NCBI GenBank assembly: GCA_023421395.1 | Contig: JAEZTL010000017.1 | Span: 62,001-126,000 of the forward strand | Direction of reading: 5' to 3' | DNA length: 64,000 nt | Origin: Bacillota bacterium | GTDB lineage: Bacteria > Bacillota > Clostridia > Christensenellales > Aristaeellaceae | Shown: one piece after another, positions 8,702-17,032 of the stretch | Layout: each line of letters begins with the position of its first letter | Numbering within the stretch: the stretch's first letter is position 1 | Translations under genes and position numbers: made by a program | Notes under the pieces: model-generated | What the model was told of the DNA's origin: nothing | Database searches by the model: none | Seen by the model: only the letters and a program-made list of their open reading frames with translations

Positions 8702-9457
8702 CTACAGCGTTTTGTCGACGATCTGCGTGATTTCCTTGCGCAGCCTGAGGAACTCCGGATCGACATAGTTGCGCGGACGCGGAAGGTCGACGACGTATTC
8801 CGCCTTGATCGTGGAAGGGCAGTTGCGCATGACCACAATGCGGTCGGCGAGATAGAGCGCCTCCTCGATGTTGTTGGTGACGAAGAGAACCGTCTTGCGC
8901 TCCTTCGAGCAGATGTTCTCCAGCTCCTTTTGCATCAGGTAGCGCGTTTGCGCGTCCAGCGCGCCGAAGGGTTCGTCCATGAACAGCACCAAGGGGTTAT
9001 TGCAGTAGGCGCGTGCGATGCCCACGCGCTGCTTCATGCCGCCCGACAGCTTGACCGGGAACGAATTTTCAAAACCCTGAAGGCCAACCAGGTTGATGTA
9101 GCGCTGCGCGCGCTCCCTGCGCTCTTTTTTGGGCACACCGCGCATGCGCGGGCCGTATTCGACGTTGCCCATGGTGGTATACCAGGGGAAGAGGGAAATC
9201 GTCTGATAGATGACGCCGCGCTCCGGGCCCGGTCCGGTGACGGGCTTGCCGCCGACGGTCACCGTGCCGGAGGTGGGCGGCTCCAGGCCGGAAAGGAGGT
9301 TGATCATCGTCGTCTTTCCGCACTGCCCGGCGCCGAAGAGCACCACGAATTCGTTCTCGCGGACGGAGAGGCTGATATCCCCGATGACTTCCTTGACGCC
9401 CGAGGGCGTCTGATAGCTTTTCTTCAGATGATGGCATTCCAGCATTGGCTTGTCCAA
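8702..9457 (-). CDS. ABC importer ATPase, NitT/TauT type, lacking the switch histidine (TTG start)
   Basis: This ATPase has Walker A GAGQCGKTT, an intact signature LSGGMKQR and Walker B LFMDEP. The H-loop reads FVTNNIEE, so Asn replaces the catalytic histidine. I place the start at TTG 9457 because GAGGAGG lies 8 bases ahead and the protein then begins MDKPMLECHHLKKSY, as usual for the family. An ATG at 9493 overlapping the permease stop (ATGA) is the alternative. It is paired with the neighbouring ATPase in one operon with two permeases. Confidence 0.87.
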   Translation of the reverse strand: MDKPMLECHHLKKSYQTPSGVKEVIGDISLSVRENEFVVLFGAGQCGKTTMINLLSGLEPPTSGTVTVGGKPVTGPGPERGVIYQTISLFPWYTTMGNVEYGPRMRGVPKKERRERAQRYINLVGLQGFENSFPVKLSGGMKQRVGIARAYCNNPLVLFMDEPFGALDAQTRYLMQKELENICSKERKTVLFVTNNIEEALYLADRIVVMRNCPSTIKAEYVVDLPRPRNYVDPEFLRLRKEITQIVDKTL

Positions 9458-9489
9458 ATCACGCGCCTCCTCGTGAATCGTCGTCCGGT

Positions 9490-10284
9490 TCATACGCCGC
9501 CGATGTTCCAGGCGCACAGCCTGGCCTCAATCCGCCGGAGCACCGACGTGAGAAGGAGGCCCACGATGCCGATGGTCACGATGCCCACCATGATCTGCTG
9601 CATGTTGTTGGACTCCATGCCGCTGACAATGACCCAGCCGACGCCCTCCGACGAGCGCACCATTTCCGCGGCGACAACCGTCGCCCAGCTGGTGCCCAGC
9701 GCCACCTGCATGCCCGAGAATACATACGGCACCGAGGCGGGCAGAACGACCGTGGTGAATATCTGCAGCCCGTTGGCGCCCAGCATCCTGGCCGCGCCGA
9801 TGAGCGTGGGGTCCACCTTCTGCGCGCCCGAAAAGGTGGTATAGGTGATGCTGGCAAACGCCGACAGGAAGATGATGAAGTACTTCATCATCTCGCCCAG
9901 GCCGAACCACAAAATGGCCATCGAAATCCACGCGATCGGCGGAATCGGGCGGATGGTTTCGTAAAACGGGCGGAAGACGGCCTCCACCCAGCGGTTGCGC
10001 GCCATCGCAAGGCCCAGCGCGTTTCCGATGATGCAGGCGGCCAGATAGGCGGTCATCACGCGGCCCAGGCTGATGAGCACATGATACTGAATGGTGTAGC
10101 GGCCGATGGGCGCCGTGACCGCGCTGATCAGCGCGCGCAGCACCACGACGGGCGTGGGCATCAGCCGTCCGAACTCCGTGCCGTTCGTGCCGATCTGCCA
10201 GATGATCAGGAAAACCGAGATGGACAGGATGCCGGCGCCAATGCGCGGGAGGCTTTTTTTGACCGATCCCCAGTTCATCACCAT
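9490..10284 (-). CDS. ABC importer permease, NitT/TauT (SsuC/TauC) type
   Basis: This protein of about 264 residues has six predicted membrane segments and the BPD-type EAA loop region (LIGAARMLGANGLQIFTTVVLPASVPYV) that docks on the ATPase. RPIPPIAWISMAILWFG is typical of SsuC/TauC permeases. The start overlaps the upstream permease by 7 bases; a second in-frame ATG at 10278 gives a TGATG junction. It should form a heterodimeric channel with the 10278-11066 product. Confidence 0.9.
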   Translation of the reverse strand: MVMNWGSVKKSLPRIGAGILSISVFLIIWQIGTNGTEFGRLMPTPVVVLRALISAVTAPIGRYTIQYHVLISLGRVMTAYLAACIIGNALGLAMARNRWVEAVFRPFYETIRPIPPIAWISMAILWFGLGEMMKYFIIFLSAFASITYTTFSGAQKVDPTLIGAARMLGANGLQIFTTVVLPASVPYVFSGMQVALGTSWATVVAAEMVRSSEGVGWVIVSGMESNNMQQIMVGIVTIGIVGLLLTSVLRRIEARLCAWNIGGV

Positions 10285-11066
10285 CTGCCCCCCTTCAGAA
10301 CCGCGCGTTCGAGCAGCGTCAAAAGCCACGTGAAGAACGCGCCGACGATGCCGATGGCGATCATGCCCGCGAGGATCACGTCCGGGCGGCCGATGCCGCG
10401 CGACTGCTGGATCATGAAGCCCAGACCGCGGGAGGACGCCAGCATCTCCGCCGCCACCAGCGCGCCCCAGGAGGAACCCAGCGCGACGCGCAGGCCCGTC
10501 AGGATCATCGGCAGCGCGGACGGGATTCCGACCCGGAACAGAAGCTGCATCCGGCTGGCGCCGAACGTGCGCCCGACCCAAAGGTGCACCGCCTTCGTCT
10601 GCTTGATGCCGGAATAAGCGTTGATCACCGCCGCGGTGAACGAGGAGAGAAAGATGACCATCGCCTTGGAAAGAAGGCCGATGCCGAACAGCACAATCAT
10701 CACAGGAATCCACGCGATGCCGGGAATGGGCCGGATCAGGTCAAACAGCGGGCGCGCGAACATGTCGGCGGCCTTGCTCCACGCCATCGCGATGCCCAGC
10801 GGGATCCCGATTACAACCCCGATCAAGTATCCGCTCATTGCGACCTGAAGCGAGGCGCCCAGGTGCTGCAGCATCGTCGCGCCGTCTGGCGAACGCTTGT
10901 AGAACTTTTCGATGAACGTTGTGGCAACGCGAACCGGGCTGGGCAGGACGCCCCGGGAGTACCACTTGAAAACGTCCGTCGCCAGATACCAGACCAGCAG
11001 AAACAGAGTGATGGCGGCGATGGAGGCCAGAAAATACCTGCCCCCGCGCGCCCTGCTTGTACGCAA
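10278..11066 (-). CDS. ABC importer permease, NitT/TauT type (TTG start)
   Basis: This 262-residue permease has six membrane segments, the motif RPIPGIAWIPVMIVLFG and an EAA loop (VGRTFGASRMQLLFRVGIPSALP). The start codon is TTG, chosen because AAGGAGGG lies 7 bases upstream and no ATG fits. It is a paralogue of the next permease, so the importer probably has two different membrane subunits. It follows the binding protein gene after a very stable hairpin. Confidence 0.88.
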   Translation of the reverse strand: MRTSRARGGRYFLASIAAITLFLLVWYLATDVFKWYSRGVLPSPVRVATTFIEKFYKRSPDGATMLQHLGASLQVAMSGYLIGVVIGIPLGIAMAWSKAADMFARPLFDLIRPIPGIAWIPVMIVLFGIGLLSKAMVIFLSSFTAAVINAYSGIKQTKAVHLWVGRTFGASRMQLLFRVGIPSALPMILTGLRVALGSSWGALVAAEMLASSRGLGFMIQQSRGIGRPDVILAGMIAIGIVGAFFTWLLTLLERAVLKGGRW

Positions 11067-11091
11067 TGGGTTTCCCTCCTTCTCCGGGCTG

Positions 11092-11139
11092 CCCGCCGCG
11101 CCCGCCGCCGGCTTTCCGGGCGGCGGCGGGCGCGGCGGG
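11092..11139 (-). other. 19-bp GC-only stem-loop behind the binding-protein gene
   Basis: The arms 11092-11110 and 11121-11139 pair perfectly over 19 bp with a 10-base loop. The hairpin starts 13 bases after the stop codon of the binding protein and ends shortly before the permease ribosome site. There is no T tract, so it is more likely an mRNA stabiliser, pause or processing element than a full terminator. Confidence 0.8.
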
Positions 11140-11152
11140 ATCGGACCGATTG

Positions 11153-12199
11153 TCAGAACTGCGGCTGCTTGACCGTGGCGCCGATGGCTTCGCTGATCAG
11201 GGAAGCGTCAAAGCAGGTCTTGACATTCTCAAGCTGCCAGTCCTCGATCTTCTCAATGCCCACATTGAACTCCGCATAGCTATACATCGCATCGCCCAGC
11301 ACGTAGGCGTCGCTGGTGAGGAGCGCCTTGGTGACGTAGGGGCGGTCGATGATCTCCTGCTGCATCGTGGCGTCGTCGTATTCGCGCCCCTCGGAGGCAA
11401 ACCACTTTTTGGACCACTCGGCGCGCATCGCGTTGTCGGCGGCCAGTTCTTCGGTAGCCTTGTAGAAGCCCTTCAGGAAGGCGACCACGTCGGCGCGGCG
11501 CTCAGCCACGACATTCTTCGAGGCGAACACCATATCGTACAGCGCGGTTTCCGTGGCGTCCTCAAAGCTGCAGCACTTGACGCCGCCGGCCGCTTCGGCC
11601 TGCGCCGAGTAGGGCGAGAAGGTGGCGATGGCGTCGCCCTCGCCCGCGGCGAAGGCCTGCACGCCGGAAGCCCAGTCCATGTTGATCAGCTCCACGTCTT
11701 CGTCCGTCAGGCCGAACTGTGCGAGGTAGCGCAGCACGTTAAACTGGCTGGCAGTGCCCAGATTGCAGATGAAGCGCTTGCCCTTCAGCGTCTCGGCGCT
11801 GCCGTACATCTCCGGATACTTTTCAATCTGGCCCTTGACCGAAAGAATGTCGCTGTCGGGCATGACCCAGATGCCCATGCCGCCGGACATCTCCACGTCG
11901 CCCAGAAGCGTCGTTTCGCCGTTGGCCAGCGCGAACACCGTTGCCGCGCCGGAGCAGGCCACGTCCAGCTCGCCCGCGGCCATGGCTTCGTTGATCGCCG
12001 CGCCGGTCGGGAAGATCACCATCGAAACGTTCAGGCCTTCCTCAGCGAAGTAGCCGTTTTCCATCGCGTACTGCACCGGCGCGCCGACGGCGGAAGGCAT
12101 CAGGCCCACGCGCAGCGGCTGGCCGGAACCCTCGGCCATCGCCGGGAACGCGAGCAGCACCAGAGAGAGGGCCATCAGAGCGACCAGGATCTTTTTCAT
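11153..12199 (-). CDS. Substrate-binding protein, NMT1/TauA-SsuA-like
   Basis: This 348-residue exported protein has a classic signal peptide (MKKILVALMALSLVLLAFPAMAEG, cleavage near AMA-E). It is followed by LRVGLMPSAVGAPVQYAMENGYF, the start of the NMT1/THI5-like fold that binds sulfonates, aromatic or similar small ligands. It has no lipobox Cys. It is the first gene of the importer operon and has an AGGAGG site. A promoter and a palindromic LacI-type operator lie directly upstream. The sulfatase at the end of the operon suggests a sulfated ligand; this is inference. Confidence 0.9.
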   Translation of the reverse strand: MKKILVALMALSLVLLAFPAMAEGSGQPLRVGLMPSAVGAPVQYAMENGYFAEEGLNVSMVIFPTGAAINEAMAAGELDVACSGAATVFALANGETTLLGDVEMSGGMGIWVMPDSDILSVKGQIEKYPEMYGSAETLKGKRFICNLGTASQFNVLRYLAQFGLTDEDVELINMDWASGVQAFAAGEGDAIATFSPYSAQAEAAGGVKCCSFEDATETALYDMVFASKNVVAERRADVVAFLKGFYKATEELAADNAMRAEWSKKWFASEGREYDDATMQQEIIDRPYVTKALLTSDAYVLGDAMYSYAEFNVGIEKIEDWQLENVKTCFDASLISEAIGATVKQPQF

Positions 12200-12218
12200 A
12201 CGTGGATACCTCCTGTTT

Positions 12219-12246
12219 ATTATCAGTTTCCCTGGCGGGAAACCAA
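12219..12246 (-). promoter_or_regulatory. Candidate promoter of the TauABC-like operon
   Basis: On the minus strand, TTGGTT (12241-12246) and GATAAT (12219-12224) are separated by 16 bases. The spacer is largely filled by a 7-bp inverted repeat, GTTTCCC-N4-GGGAAAC, at 12226-12243, a possible second regulator site. Confidence 0.5.
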
Positions 12247-12254
12247 TTTCACGG

Positions 12255-12276
12255 AAAATGAGAACGTTCTCATTTT
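12255..12276. promoter_or_regulatory. Palindromic LacI-type operator upstream of the importer operon
   Basis: A perfect 22-bp palindrome has the core TGAGAACGTTCTCA. It sits 8 bp upstream of the candidate -35 box of the importer operon, in the gap between the regulator gene and the binding protein gene. A near-copy lies upstream of the regulator gene itself. The core also fits the general CcpA (cre) pattern, so a catabolite role is possible. Confidence 0.75.
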
Positions 12277-12292
12277 TTGCGAAAAAACACCG

Positions 12293-13342
12293 TCAGCCCA
12301 TTCTCGGCTTCGCGCACGAACTACGGTATACGATCGCCGTGTCAAAGACGACCACGTCGTCCTCGTGCCGCGTCCGGTTGTCAATCATATCGAACAGGAT
12401 TTCCGCCGCGCGAATTCCGATGTTCTGGATCGGCTGCGTCACGGCCGTGATGTCCCAGGCTTCCGCCAGTTCCACGTCGCCCCAGCCCAGCAGCGAAATA
12501 TCCTCCGGGATGCGCGCGCCCCGCGCTTTGAGCTCCAGCCAGGCGGAACGGTAGAGGGGGTTATTCAGCAGGTACAGCGCAGTGATGTCGGGATTGTCGT
12601 CCAGAAGGTCCTTTGTGATCCGCCTGCCGGCTTCGGTGATGAAGGATTCCTCGCAGTACCGGATCATCCCGGGCCGGAGTGTCAGATTGTACTCCGCCAG
12701 CGCCATGCGAAAACCGGCTTCCCGCTCGCGGGTGGAATTGACGAACTGATTGGACGCGATAACCCCGATGTTGCGGTGCCCGAGCTCCAGCAGGTACTTT
12801 CCCGCCTGGTAGCTTCCGCCCAGGTTGTTGCACTGCACCAGCGGCCGCTTGAGGCCGTTGACCTGCCTGTCCACGGTGACCAGCGGGATTTCGCTCTCAT
12901 AGAGGCGGCGGATATCCTGCCCCATCTCGCTGTTGAAGCGCTGCGTCGACGAGAGGATGATGCCGTCAACCCGCCGTTCAAACAGGGACTGCAGGTGCCG
13001 GAGTTCCCGCTCCGGCTTCTCGTTGGTGTTGCACACCAGCACGTTGTAGCCCCGTCGGTTGGCAAAATCCTCGATGGCGAAGGCCAGCTTTGAAAAAAAC
13101 GGCGCCTGAATGTCGCCGATGATGGCGCCGATGGTCCGGGTGCGCTGAACGCGCATGCTCTTGGCGATCGCGTTGGGCACGTAGGAGAGCTCTCTGGCCG
13201 CGTCCAGCACGCGCCGGCGCGTCTTTTCGGATACGCTCCCATACTTCCCCATCGCCCGGGCCGCCGTGGCGGCCGATACGCCCGCGCGCTCCGCGACGCG
13301 TTTGATGGTTACGCTCTCGCTGTGGCCATTCTCGCTGCGCAT
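12293..13342 (-). CDS. LacI-family transcriptional regulator
   Basis: This 349-residue protein has an N-terminal LacI helix-turn-helix (TIKRVAERAGVSAATAARAMGKYG), a hinge (YVPNAIAKSMR) and a periplasmic-binding-protein-like sensor domain beginning RTIGAIIGDIQAPFFSKL. The recognition helix differs from the usual VSxATVSRVLN pattern. It lies upstream of the importer operon on the same strand, separated by 93 bases that carry the palindromic operator. It is therefore the likely local repressor, and a similar site in its own leader suggests autoregulation. The inducer is unknown. Confidence 0.93.
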   Translation of the reverse strand: MRSENGHSESVTIKRVAERAGVSAATAARAMGKYGSVSEKTRRRVLDAARELSYVPNAIAKSMRVQRTRTIGAIIGDIQAPFFSKLAFAIEDFANRRGYNVLVCNTNEKPERELRHLQSLFERRVDGIILSSTQRFNSEMGQDIRRLYESEIPLVTVDRQVNGLKRPLVQCNNLGGSYQAGKYLLELGHRNIGVIASNQFVNSTREREAGFRMALAEYNLTLRPGMIRYCEESFITEAGRRITKDLLDDNPDITALYLLNNPLYRSAWLELKARGARIPEDISLLGWGDVELAEAWDITAVTQPIQNIGIRAAEILFDMIDNRTRHEDDVVVFDTAIVYRSSCAKPRMG

Positions 13343-13356
13343 GTTCCGATCCGTTC

Positions 13357-13384
13357 CCGAGAACGATTGATAACGTTCTCATTT
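13357..13384. promoter_or_regulatory. Second LacI-type operator in the regulator leader
   Basis: The sequence contains GAGAACG then, after a gap, CGTTCTC. GATAACGTTCTCAT matches 12 of 14 positions of the corresponding part of the palindrome at 12255. It lies between the regulator promoter and its start codon, a position suited to autorepression. Confidence 0.6.
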
Positions 13385-13407
13385 CTATCGATAAAAAAAC
13401 TGTTTGC

Positions 13408-13437
13408 AGAATAACCGATTCCGCCACAGCTTGTCAA
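13408..13437 (-). promoter_or_regulatory. Promoter of the LacI-family gene
   Basis: On the minus strand, a consensus -35 TTGACA (13432-13437) is followed after 18 bases by TATTCT (13408-13413). The operator at 13357-13384 lies downstream of the predicted start site. Confidence 0.6.
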
Positions 13438-13529
13438 TAGAAAAATGGCGAAAACGACAAATTTTTATGTTTTGAATGCCGTCAGCCTGCGAACGCTGAG
13501 TCTCGCGCATTCCGGGCCTGGCGGTCCGG

Positions 13530-13558
13530 TTGCATTTTCCATGGATTCTGTCTATAAT
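13530..13558 (+). promoter_or_regulatory. Promoter of the sulfatase-maturase gene
   Basis: TTGCAT (13530-13535) and TATAAT (13553-13558) are separated by 17 bases, about 65 bases upstream of the start codon. Confidence 0.7.
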
Positions 13559-13622
13559 AAACCTCATCCGTCCGGACCGGGCCGCGCGCCCGCGAGACCG
13601 GCCCCGGGAAAGGGGGAAACGC

Positions 13623-14714
13623 ATGCCGCCGCTTTCGCTTTTGATCAAGCCGGTGTCGGGCCTTTGCAACATGCGCTGCCGGTACTGCTTCTATTCCGAC
13701 GTGATGTCGCGCCGGGAGGCCGGAGTGCGCGAGGCCATGTCCCTGGAAACGCTGGAAGCGCTTGTCCGGCGGGCGATGGCATACGCCGAGGGGCATGTCG
13801 GTTTCGCTTTTCAGGGCGGGGAGCCGACGCTGGCCGGGCTTGATTTTTATCGGGCGCTGATCGGCTTTCAGAAAAAATACAATACCCGCGGCATCCGCGT
13901 CGACAACTCGCTGCAGACCAACGCCCTCGATTTATCCGATGAGATGATCGATTTTTTCGCCCGGGAGAAGTTCCTCATAGGGGCTTCACTGGATGGTGAC
14001 CGCGCGACGCACGACGCGCTGCGCGCCGACGCCGGCGGCGCGCCGACCTTCGACCGCATCCGGCGCACGCTGGAACGCTTGCGCGAACGGGACGTGGCGT
14101 TTAACGTGCTGTGCGTCGTAAGCGAACCCGTGGCCGCCCGGCCGCGGGAAGTTTTCGAGGCGCTGGAGCCCTACGGATTCATCCAGTACATCGCATGCCT
14201 GGACGATTTTAACGGCGGGGCCCGCCCGTTCTCGCTGACGGGGGCGTCCTACCTCGAGTTTCTCAGAACGACGCTGGCGCTGTATTTGGACAGGATCCGG
14301 AAGGGCCGTTATGTCAGCGTACGGAATCTGGACAACTACGTGCGCATGCTGCTGGGCGACGAGCCGGAGAACTGCGGCATGCGGGGCCGCTGCGGACAGT
14401 ACTACTTGGTGGAGAGCGACGGCGAGGTGTACCCCTGCGACTTTTATGTGCTGGACGAGTGGCGGATGGGGAACATCCGAGAGGCGTCGTTCTTCTCGTT
14501 TGAACGGAGCGAAACGGGCGCGCGCTTCCGCGCCGAGTCCCTCCCCGTTCCGGACAAGTGCGGGACGTGCCGTTGGTACCGCCTGTGCCGCAACGGCTGC
14601 AAGCGCGAGCGGACGGCGCCGGAAGACGTCAACCGCTTCTGCGAATGCTACCGCGAATTCTTCCCCTACGCGCTGCCCCTGCTGCAGGAGGCCGCCCGCG
14701 CGTTCGCGAAGTGA
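13623..14714 (+). CDS. Anaerobic sulfatase-maturating enzyme (radical SAM, SPASM)
   Basis: This 363-residue protein has the radical-SAM cluster CNMRCRYC (Cys15, Cys19, Cys22), the SAM-binding stretch FAFQGGEPTL and a C-terminal SPASM region with CGMRGRCGQYY, EVYPCDF, CGTCRWYRLC and NGCKRE cysteines. This is the architecture of anSME enzymes, which convert the sulfatase active-site Cys or Ser to formylglycine without oxygen. Three Cys-type sulfatases in this window are obvious clients. The start at 13623 follows AAAGGGGG. It has its own promoter and ends 4 bases before the convergent LysR gene. Another peptide-modifying SPASM activity is less likely. Confidence 0.88.
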   Translation: MPPLSLLIKPVSGLCNMRCRYCFYSDVMSRREAGVREAMSLETLEALVRRAMAYAEGHVGFAFQGGEPTLAGLDFYRALIGFQKKYNTRGIRVDNSLQTNALDLSDEMIDFFAREKFLIGASLDGDRATHDALRADAGGAPTFDRIRRTLERLRERDVAFNVLCVVSEPVAARPREVFEALEPYGFIQYIACLDDFNGGARPFSLTGASYLEFLRTTLALYLDRIRKGRYVSVRNLDNYVRMLLGDEPENCGMRGRCGQYYLVESDGEVYPCDFYVLDEWRMGNIREASFFSFERSETGARFRAESLPVPDKCGTCRWYRLCRNGCKRERTAPEDVNRFCECYREFFPYALPLLQEAARAFAK

Positions 14715-14718
14715 GGCG

Positions 14719-15615
14719 CTATTCGCCGTCCGGCCCGCCGCCCTCAAACGCCCCGCACAGTTCTATCAGCGCCGTCTGCGCCCGGGTGAGCCGCCGCTTC
14801 TTCGGGTAGATCAGCTTGAAATCCCGCCGGAGCGAAAACCCTTCTGTGCGCAGCCGGGCGAGCCCGCCGCGGCCGACAAAGCGGTCCGCGAGCCGTGCCG
14901 GCAGGATCGCGACGCCCAGGCCGCAGGCCGCCGCGTTCAGGAGCGCGTGCGTGCTGGTGCTCTCCCAAACCGGCGCGGCGGTAAGCCCGTTTACCTTCAG
15001 GAGCGCATCCACCATCTCCCGCGCCGCGCTGCCCGGCTCCCGCAGAAGGAGCGGCGCGGCGGCAATGTCGCCGATGCCGGCGGCATTTTTTTCGCAGAGC
15101 GGGTCGGCCTCGTGGCAGTAGACGCCCAACTCGTCCGACAGAAAGGTCTTGAAAGCGAGCGCATCCGAATGAACCTCGCCCTCGATGAGCGCGAGGTCGA
15201 GTCCGTTGTCCAAAAGCCTGCGCTCGATCACCTCGGAGCTGCTGACCTGCACGTACACCGAGAGTTCCGGAAACTGCCGCCGAAGCGCTAGAACCAGCCC
15301 CGGAAGCAGCTCCGTGCCGATGGTAATGCTTGATCCGACGCGCATCTTCCCCGCCGTTTCCCAATTCCTGAGCGCATTTTCCATGTCCTCGAGGCCCGAC
15401 ACGATGCCCAGCGCCTCTCCAAACATCCGCTCTCCGGCGGGGGTGATGCGGAGCCTGCGCCCGCCGCGCTCAAAGAGCTTCACACCGTAGTTTCGCTCCA
15501 GTTCCTTGAGGGCGATGCTGACCGCCGGCTGGGAGAGGTAGAGTTTTTTTGCCGCCGCCGTAACACCGCCCTCGCCGCAGACGGCGAGGAAAATTCTCAA
15601 ATGCTGCAGCGTCAT
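14719..15615 (-). CDS. LysR-family transcriptional regulator
   Basis: This protein of about 298 residues starts MTLQHLRIFLAVCGEGGVTAAAKKLYLSQPAVSIALKELE, the standard LysR helix-turn-helix, followed by a LysR substrate-binding domain. The start at 15615 has GGGAGGG just upstream; nine extra codons to 15642 lack a ribosome site. It is divergent from the chromate-transporter pair with overlapping promoters, the usual layout for a LysR regulator and its target. The co-inducer is unknown. Confidence 0.9.
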   Translation of the reverse strand: MTLQHLRIFLAVCGEGGVTAAAKKLYLSQPAVSIALKELERNYGVKLFERGGRRLRITPAGERMFGEALGIVSGLEDMENALRNWETAGKMRVGSSITIGTELLPGLVLALRRQFPELSVYVQVSSSEVIERRLLDNGLDLALIEGEVHSDALAFKTFLSDELGVYCHEADPLCEKNAAGIGDIAAAPLLLREPGSAAREMVDALLKVNGLTAAPVWESTSTHALLNAAACGLGVAILPARLADRFVGRGGLARLRTEGFSLRRDFKLIYPKKRRLTRAQTALIELCGAFEGGGPDGE

Positions 15616-15657
15616 GGCGCCCTCCCAATCATAAAAGATCATTATGGATCAAATAAT

Positions 15658-15696
15658 ATTATAGTATTTTACTTATTCGAAAGCAAGGCGTACAAT
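15658..15696. promoter_or_regulatory. Overlapping divergent promoters, LysR gene and chromate-transporter genes
   Basis: Leftward, TTGCTT (15681-15686) and TATAAT (15658-15663) are 17 bases apart. Rightward, TTACTT (15669-15674) and TACAAT (15691-15696) are 16 bases apart. The two overlap, so binding of the LysR protein here could control both. Confidence 0.6.
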
Positions 15697-15713
15697 ATCT
15701 CCGGGGGGGTGAC

Positions 15714-16292
15714 ATGTTGAAACCCGAAAAATTCAAACAGCTCGGCACGCTTTTCACTTCGACGTTTTTCATCAGCGCATTTACCTTCGGCGGCGGATAC
15801 GTCATCCTGCCGTTGATGCGAAAGAAATTTGTCGATCAGCTCCATTGGATGGACGAAGACGAAATGCTCGACCTGATGTCCATCGCCCAGTCCTCGCCGG
15901 GCGCGATGGCGGTCAACATCGCGGTGCTGGTGGGCTATCGGCTGGCGGGCATTGCGGGCGTAATGGTTTCCATCGTCGGGACCATCCTGCCGCCGTTGAT
16001 CATCCTCACCCTGATCTCGATGGGATACGAGGCATTCAGCACCAACACCGCCATCGCGCTGATCCTCCGCGGCATGCGCGCGGGCGTCGCCGCGATCATT
16101 TTTGACGTGGTGATCACGCTGTTCATGACGATCGGCAAGGACGGAAAAATCGTGCCGTTCCTCGTCGCGGCCGCGGCCTTCGCGCTGACCACGTGGCTGA
16201 ATGTCAACGTGGCGCTCATCATCCTGGCCAGCGGCCTGGCCGGCGTGGCGGGCGAATTCTGGCGCCGCGGAAGGGAGGGGACGGGAAAGTGA
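15714..16292 (+). CDS. Chromate-transporter family subunit (short CHR type)
   Basis: This 192-residue membrane protein is one half of a split chromate-ion-transporter family exporter. It has the family motif FTFGGGYVILPLM near the N terminus and SSPGAMAVNIAVLVGYRLAG. Its reading frame overlaps the next gene by four bases (GTGA), so the two halves are made together and probably form the working transporter. Such paired short CHR proteins are common in Firmicutes. The true substrate, chromate or another anion, is often unproven. Confidence 0.9.
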   Translation: MLKPEKFKQLGTLFTSTFFISAFTFGGGYVILPLMRKKFVDQLHWMDEDEMLDLMSIAQSSPGAMAVNIAVLVGYRLAGIAGVMVSIVGTILPPLIILTLISMGYEAFSTNTAIALILRGMRAGVAAIIFDVVITLFMTIGKDGKIVPFLVAAAAFALTTWLNVNVALIILASGLAGVAGEFWRRGREGTGK

Positions 16293-16864
16293 TCTACCTG
16301 GAGCTGTTCTGGAGCTTTCTGCAGATCGGGGCGTTCAGCTTTGGCGGCGGGTACGCGGCGCTCAAGCTGATCCAGCATCAGGCCGTCGAGGCGCACGCCT
16401 GGATGGGCATGGCGGAGTTCACCGATCTGATTACCATTTCACAGATGACGCCCGGGCCCATCGCGGTCAATTCGGCCTCCTTCATCGGCATGCGGATGGC
16501 GGGGCTCGGCGGCGCGCTGGTTGCCACCTTCGGCTGCATCCTGCCCTCCTGCATCATCACGCTGACGCTGGCTTGGCTTTACTACAAGTACCGCAATCTG
16601 ACGCTGGTGAGCAGCGCGCTGGCCGGGCTCCGGCCCGCGGTCGCGGCGCTGATCGCCGCCGCGGGGGTATCGATCCTGACGCTGGCGGTTTGGAACGGCT
16701 CAACGCCCGCGCTCGATCCGCATCGCGTTGACTGGATCGCCGTCGGGTTGTTCGCGTCCGCGTTCTTTGCGCTGCGCCGGTGGAAGCTCAACCCCATCCT
16801 GGTCATGTCGGCCGCGGGCGTAGCCGGCCTGGGCCTGTACAGCCTGTTGTCCGCCGGTCCGTGA
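16289..16864 (+). CDS. Chromate-transporter family subunit, second half (GTG start)
   Basis: This 191-residue membrane protein is homologous to the preceding one (GAFSFGGGYAALKLI, TPGPIAVNSASFIG). The GTG start at 16289 lies in the GTGA overlap with the first subunit stop and has an AGGGAGGGG site. The two products are expected to pair in the membrane. It faces a small convergent gene at 17033; the 168 bases between show no clear terminator. Confidence 0.9.
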   Translation: MIYLELFWSFLQIGAFSFGGGYAALKLIQHQAVEAHAWMGMAEFTDLITISQMTPGPIAVNSASFIGMRMAGLGGALVATFGCILPSCIITLTLAWLYYKYRNLTLVSSALAGLRPAVAALIAAAGVSILTLAVWNGSTPALDPHRVDWIAVGLFASAFFALRRWKLNPILVMSAAGVAGLGLYSLLSAGP

Positions 16865-17032
16865 CCGGCGCCCGCCTCCGCCCGGTCGGAGAAAATCGGA
16901 AAGTCCCGGGCGGACGCGCGGACGGCTATCGGAACCGCGCCGGAAAAAGCGGCGCGCTGCCAGGCCTGTCGCGCAGGGCGCTCGCCGCTTTCCCTCAAGC
17001 TGTCCGGGTCTCTATTCCCGGGAGACACCCGG

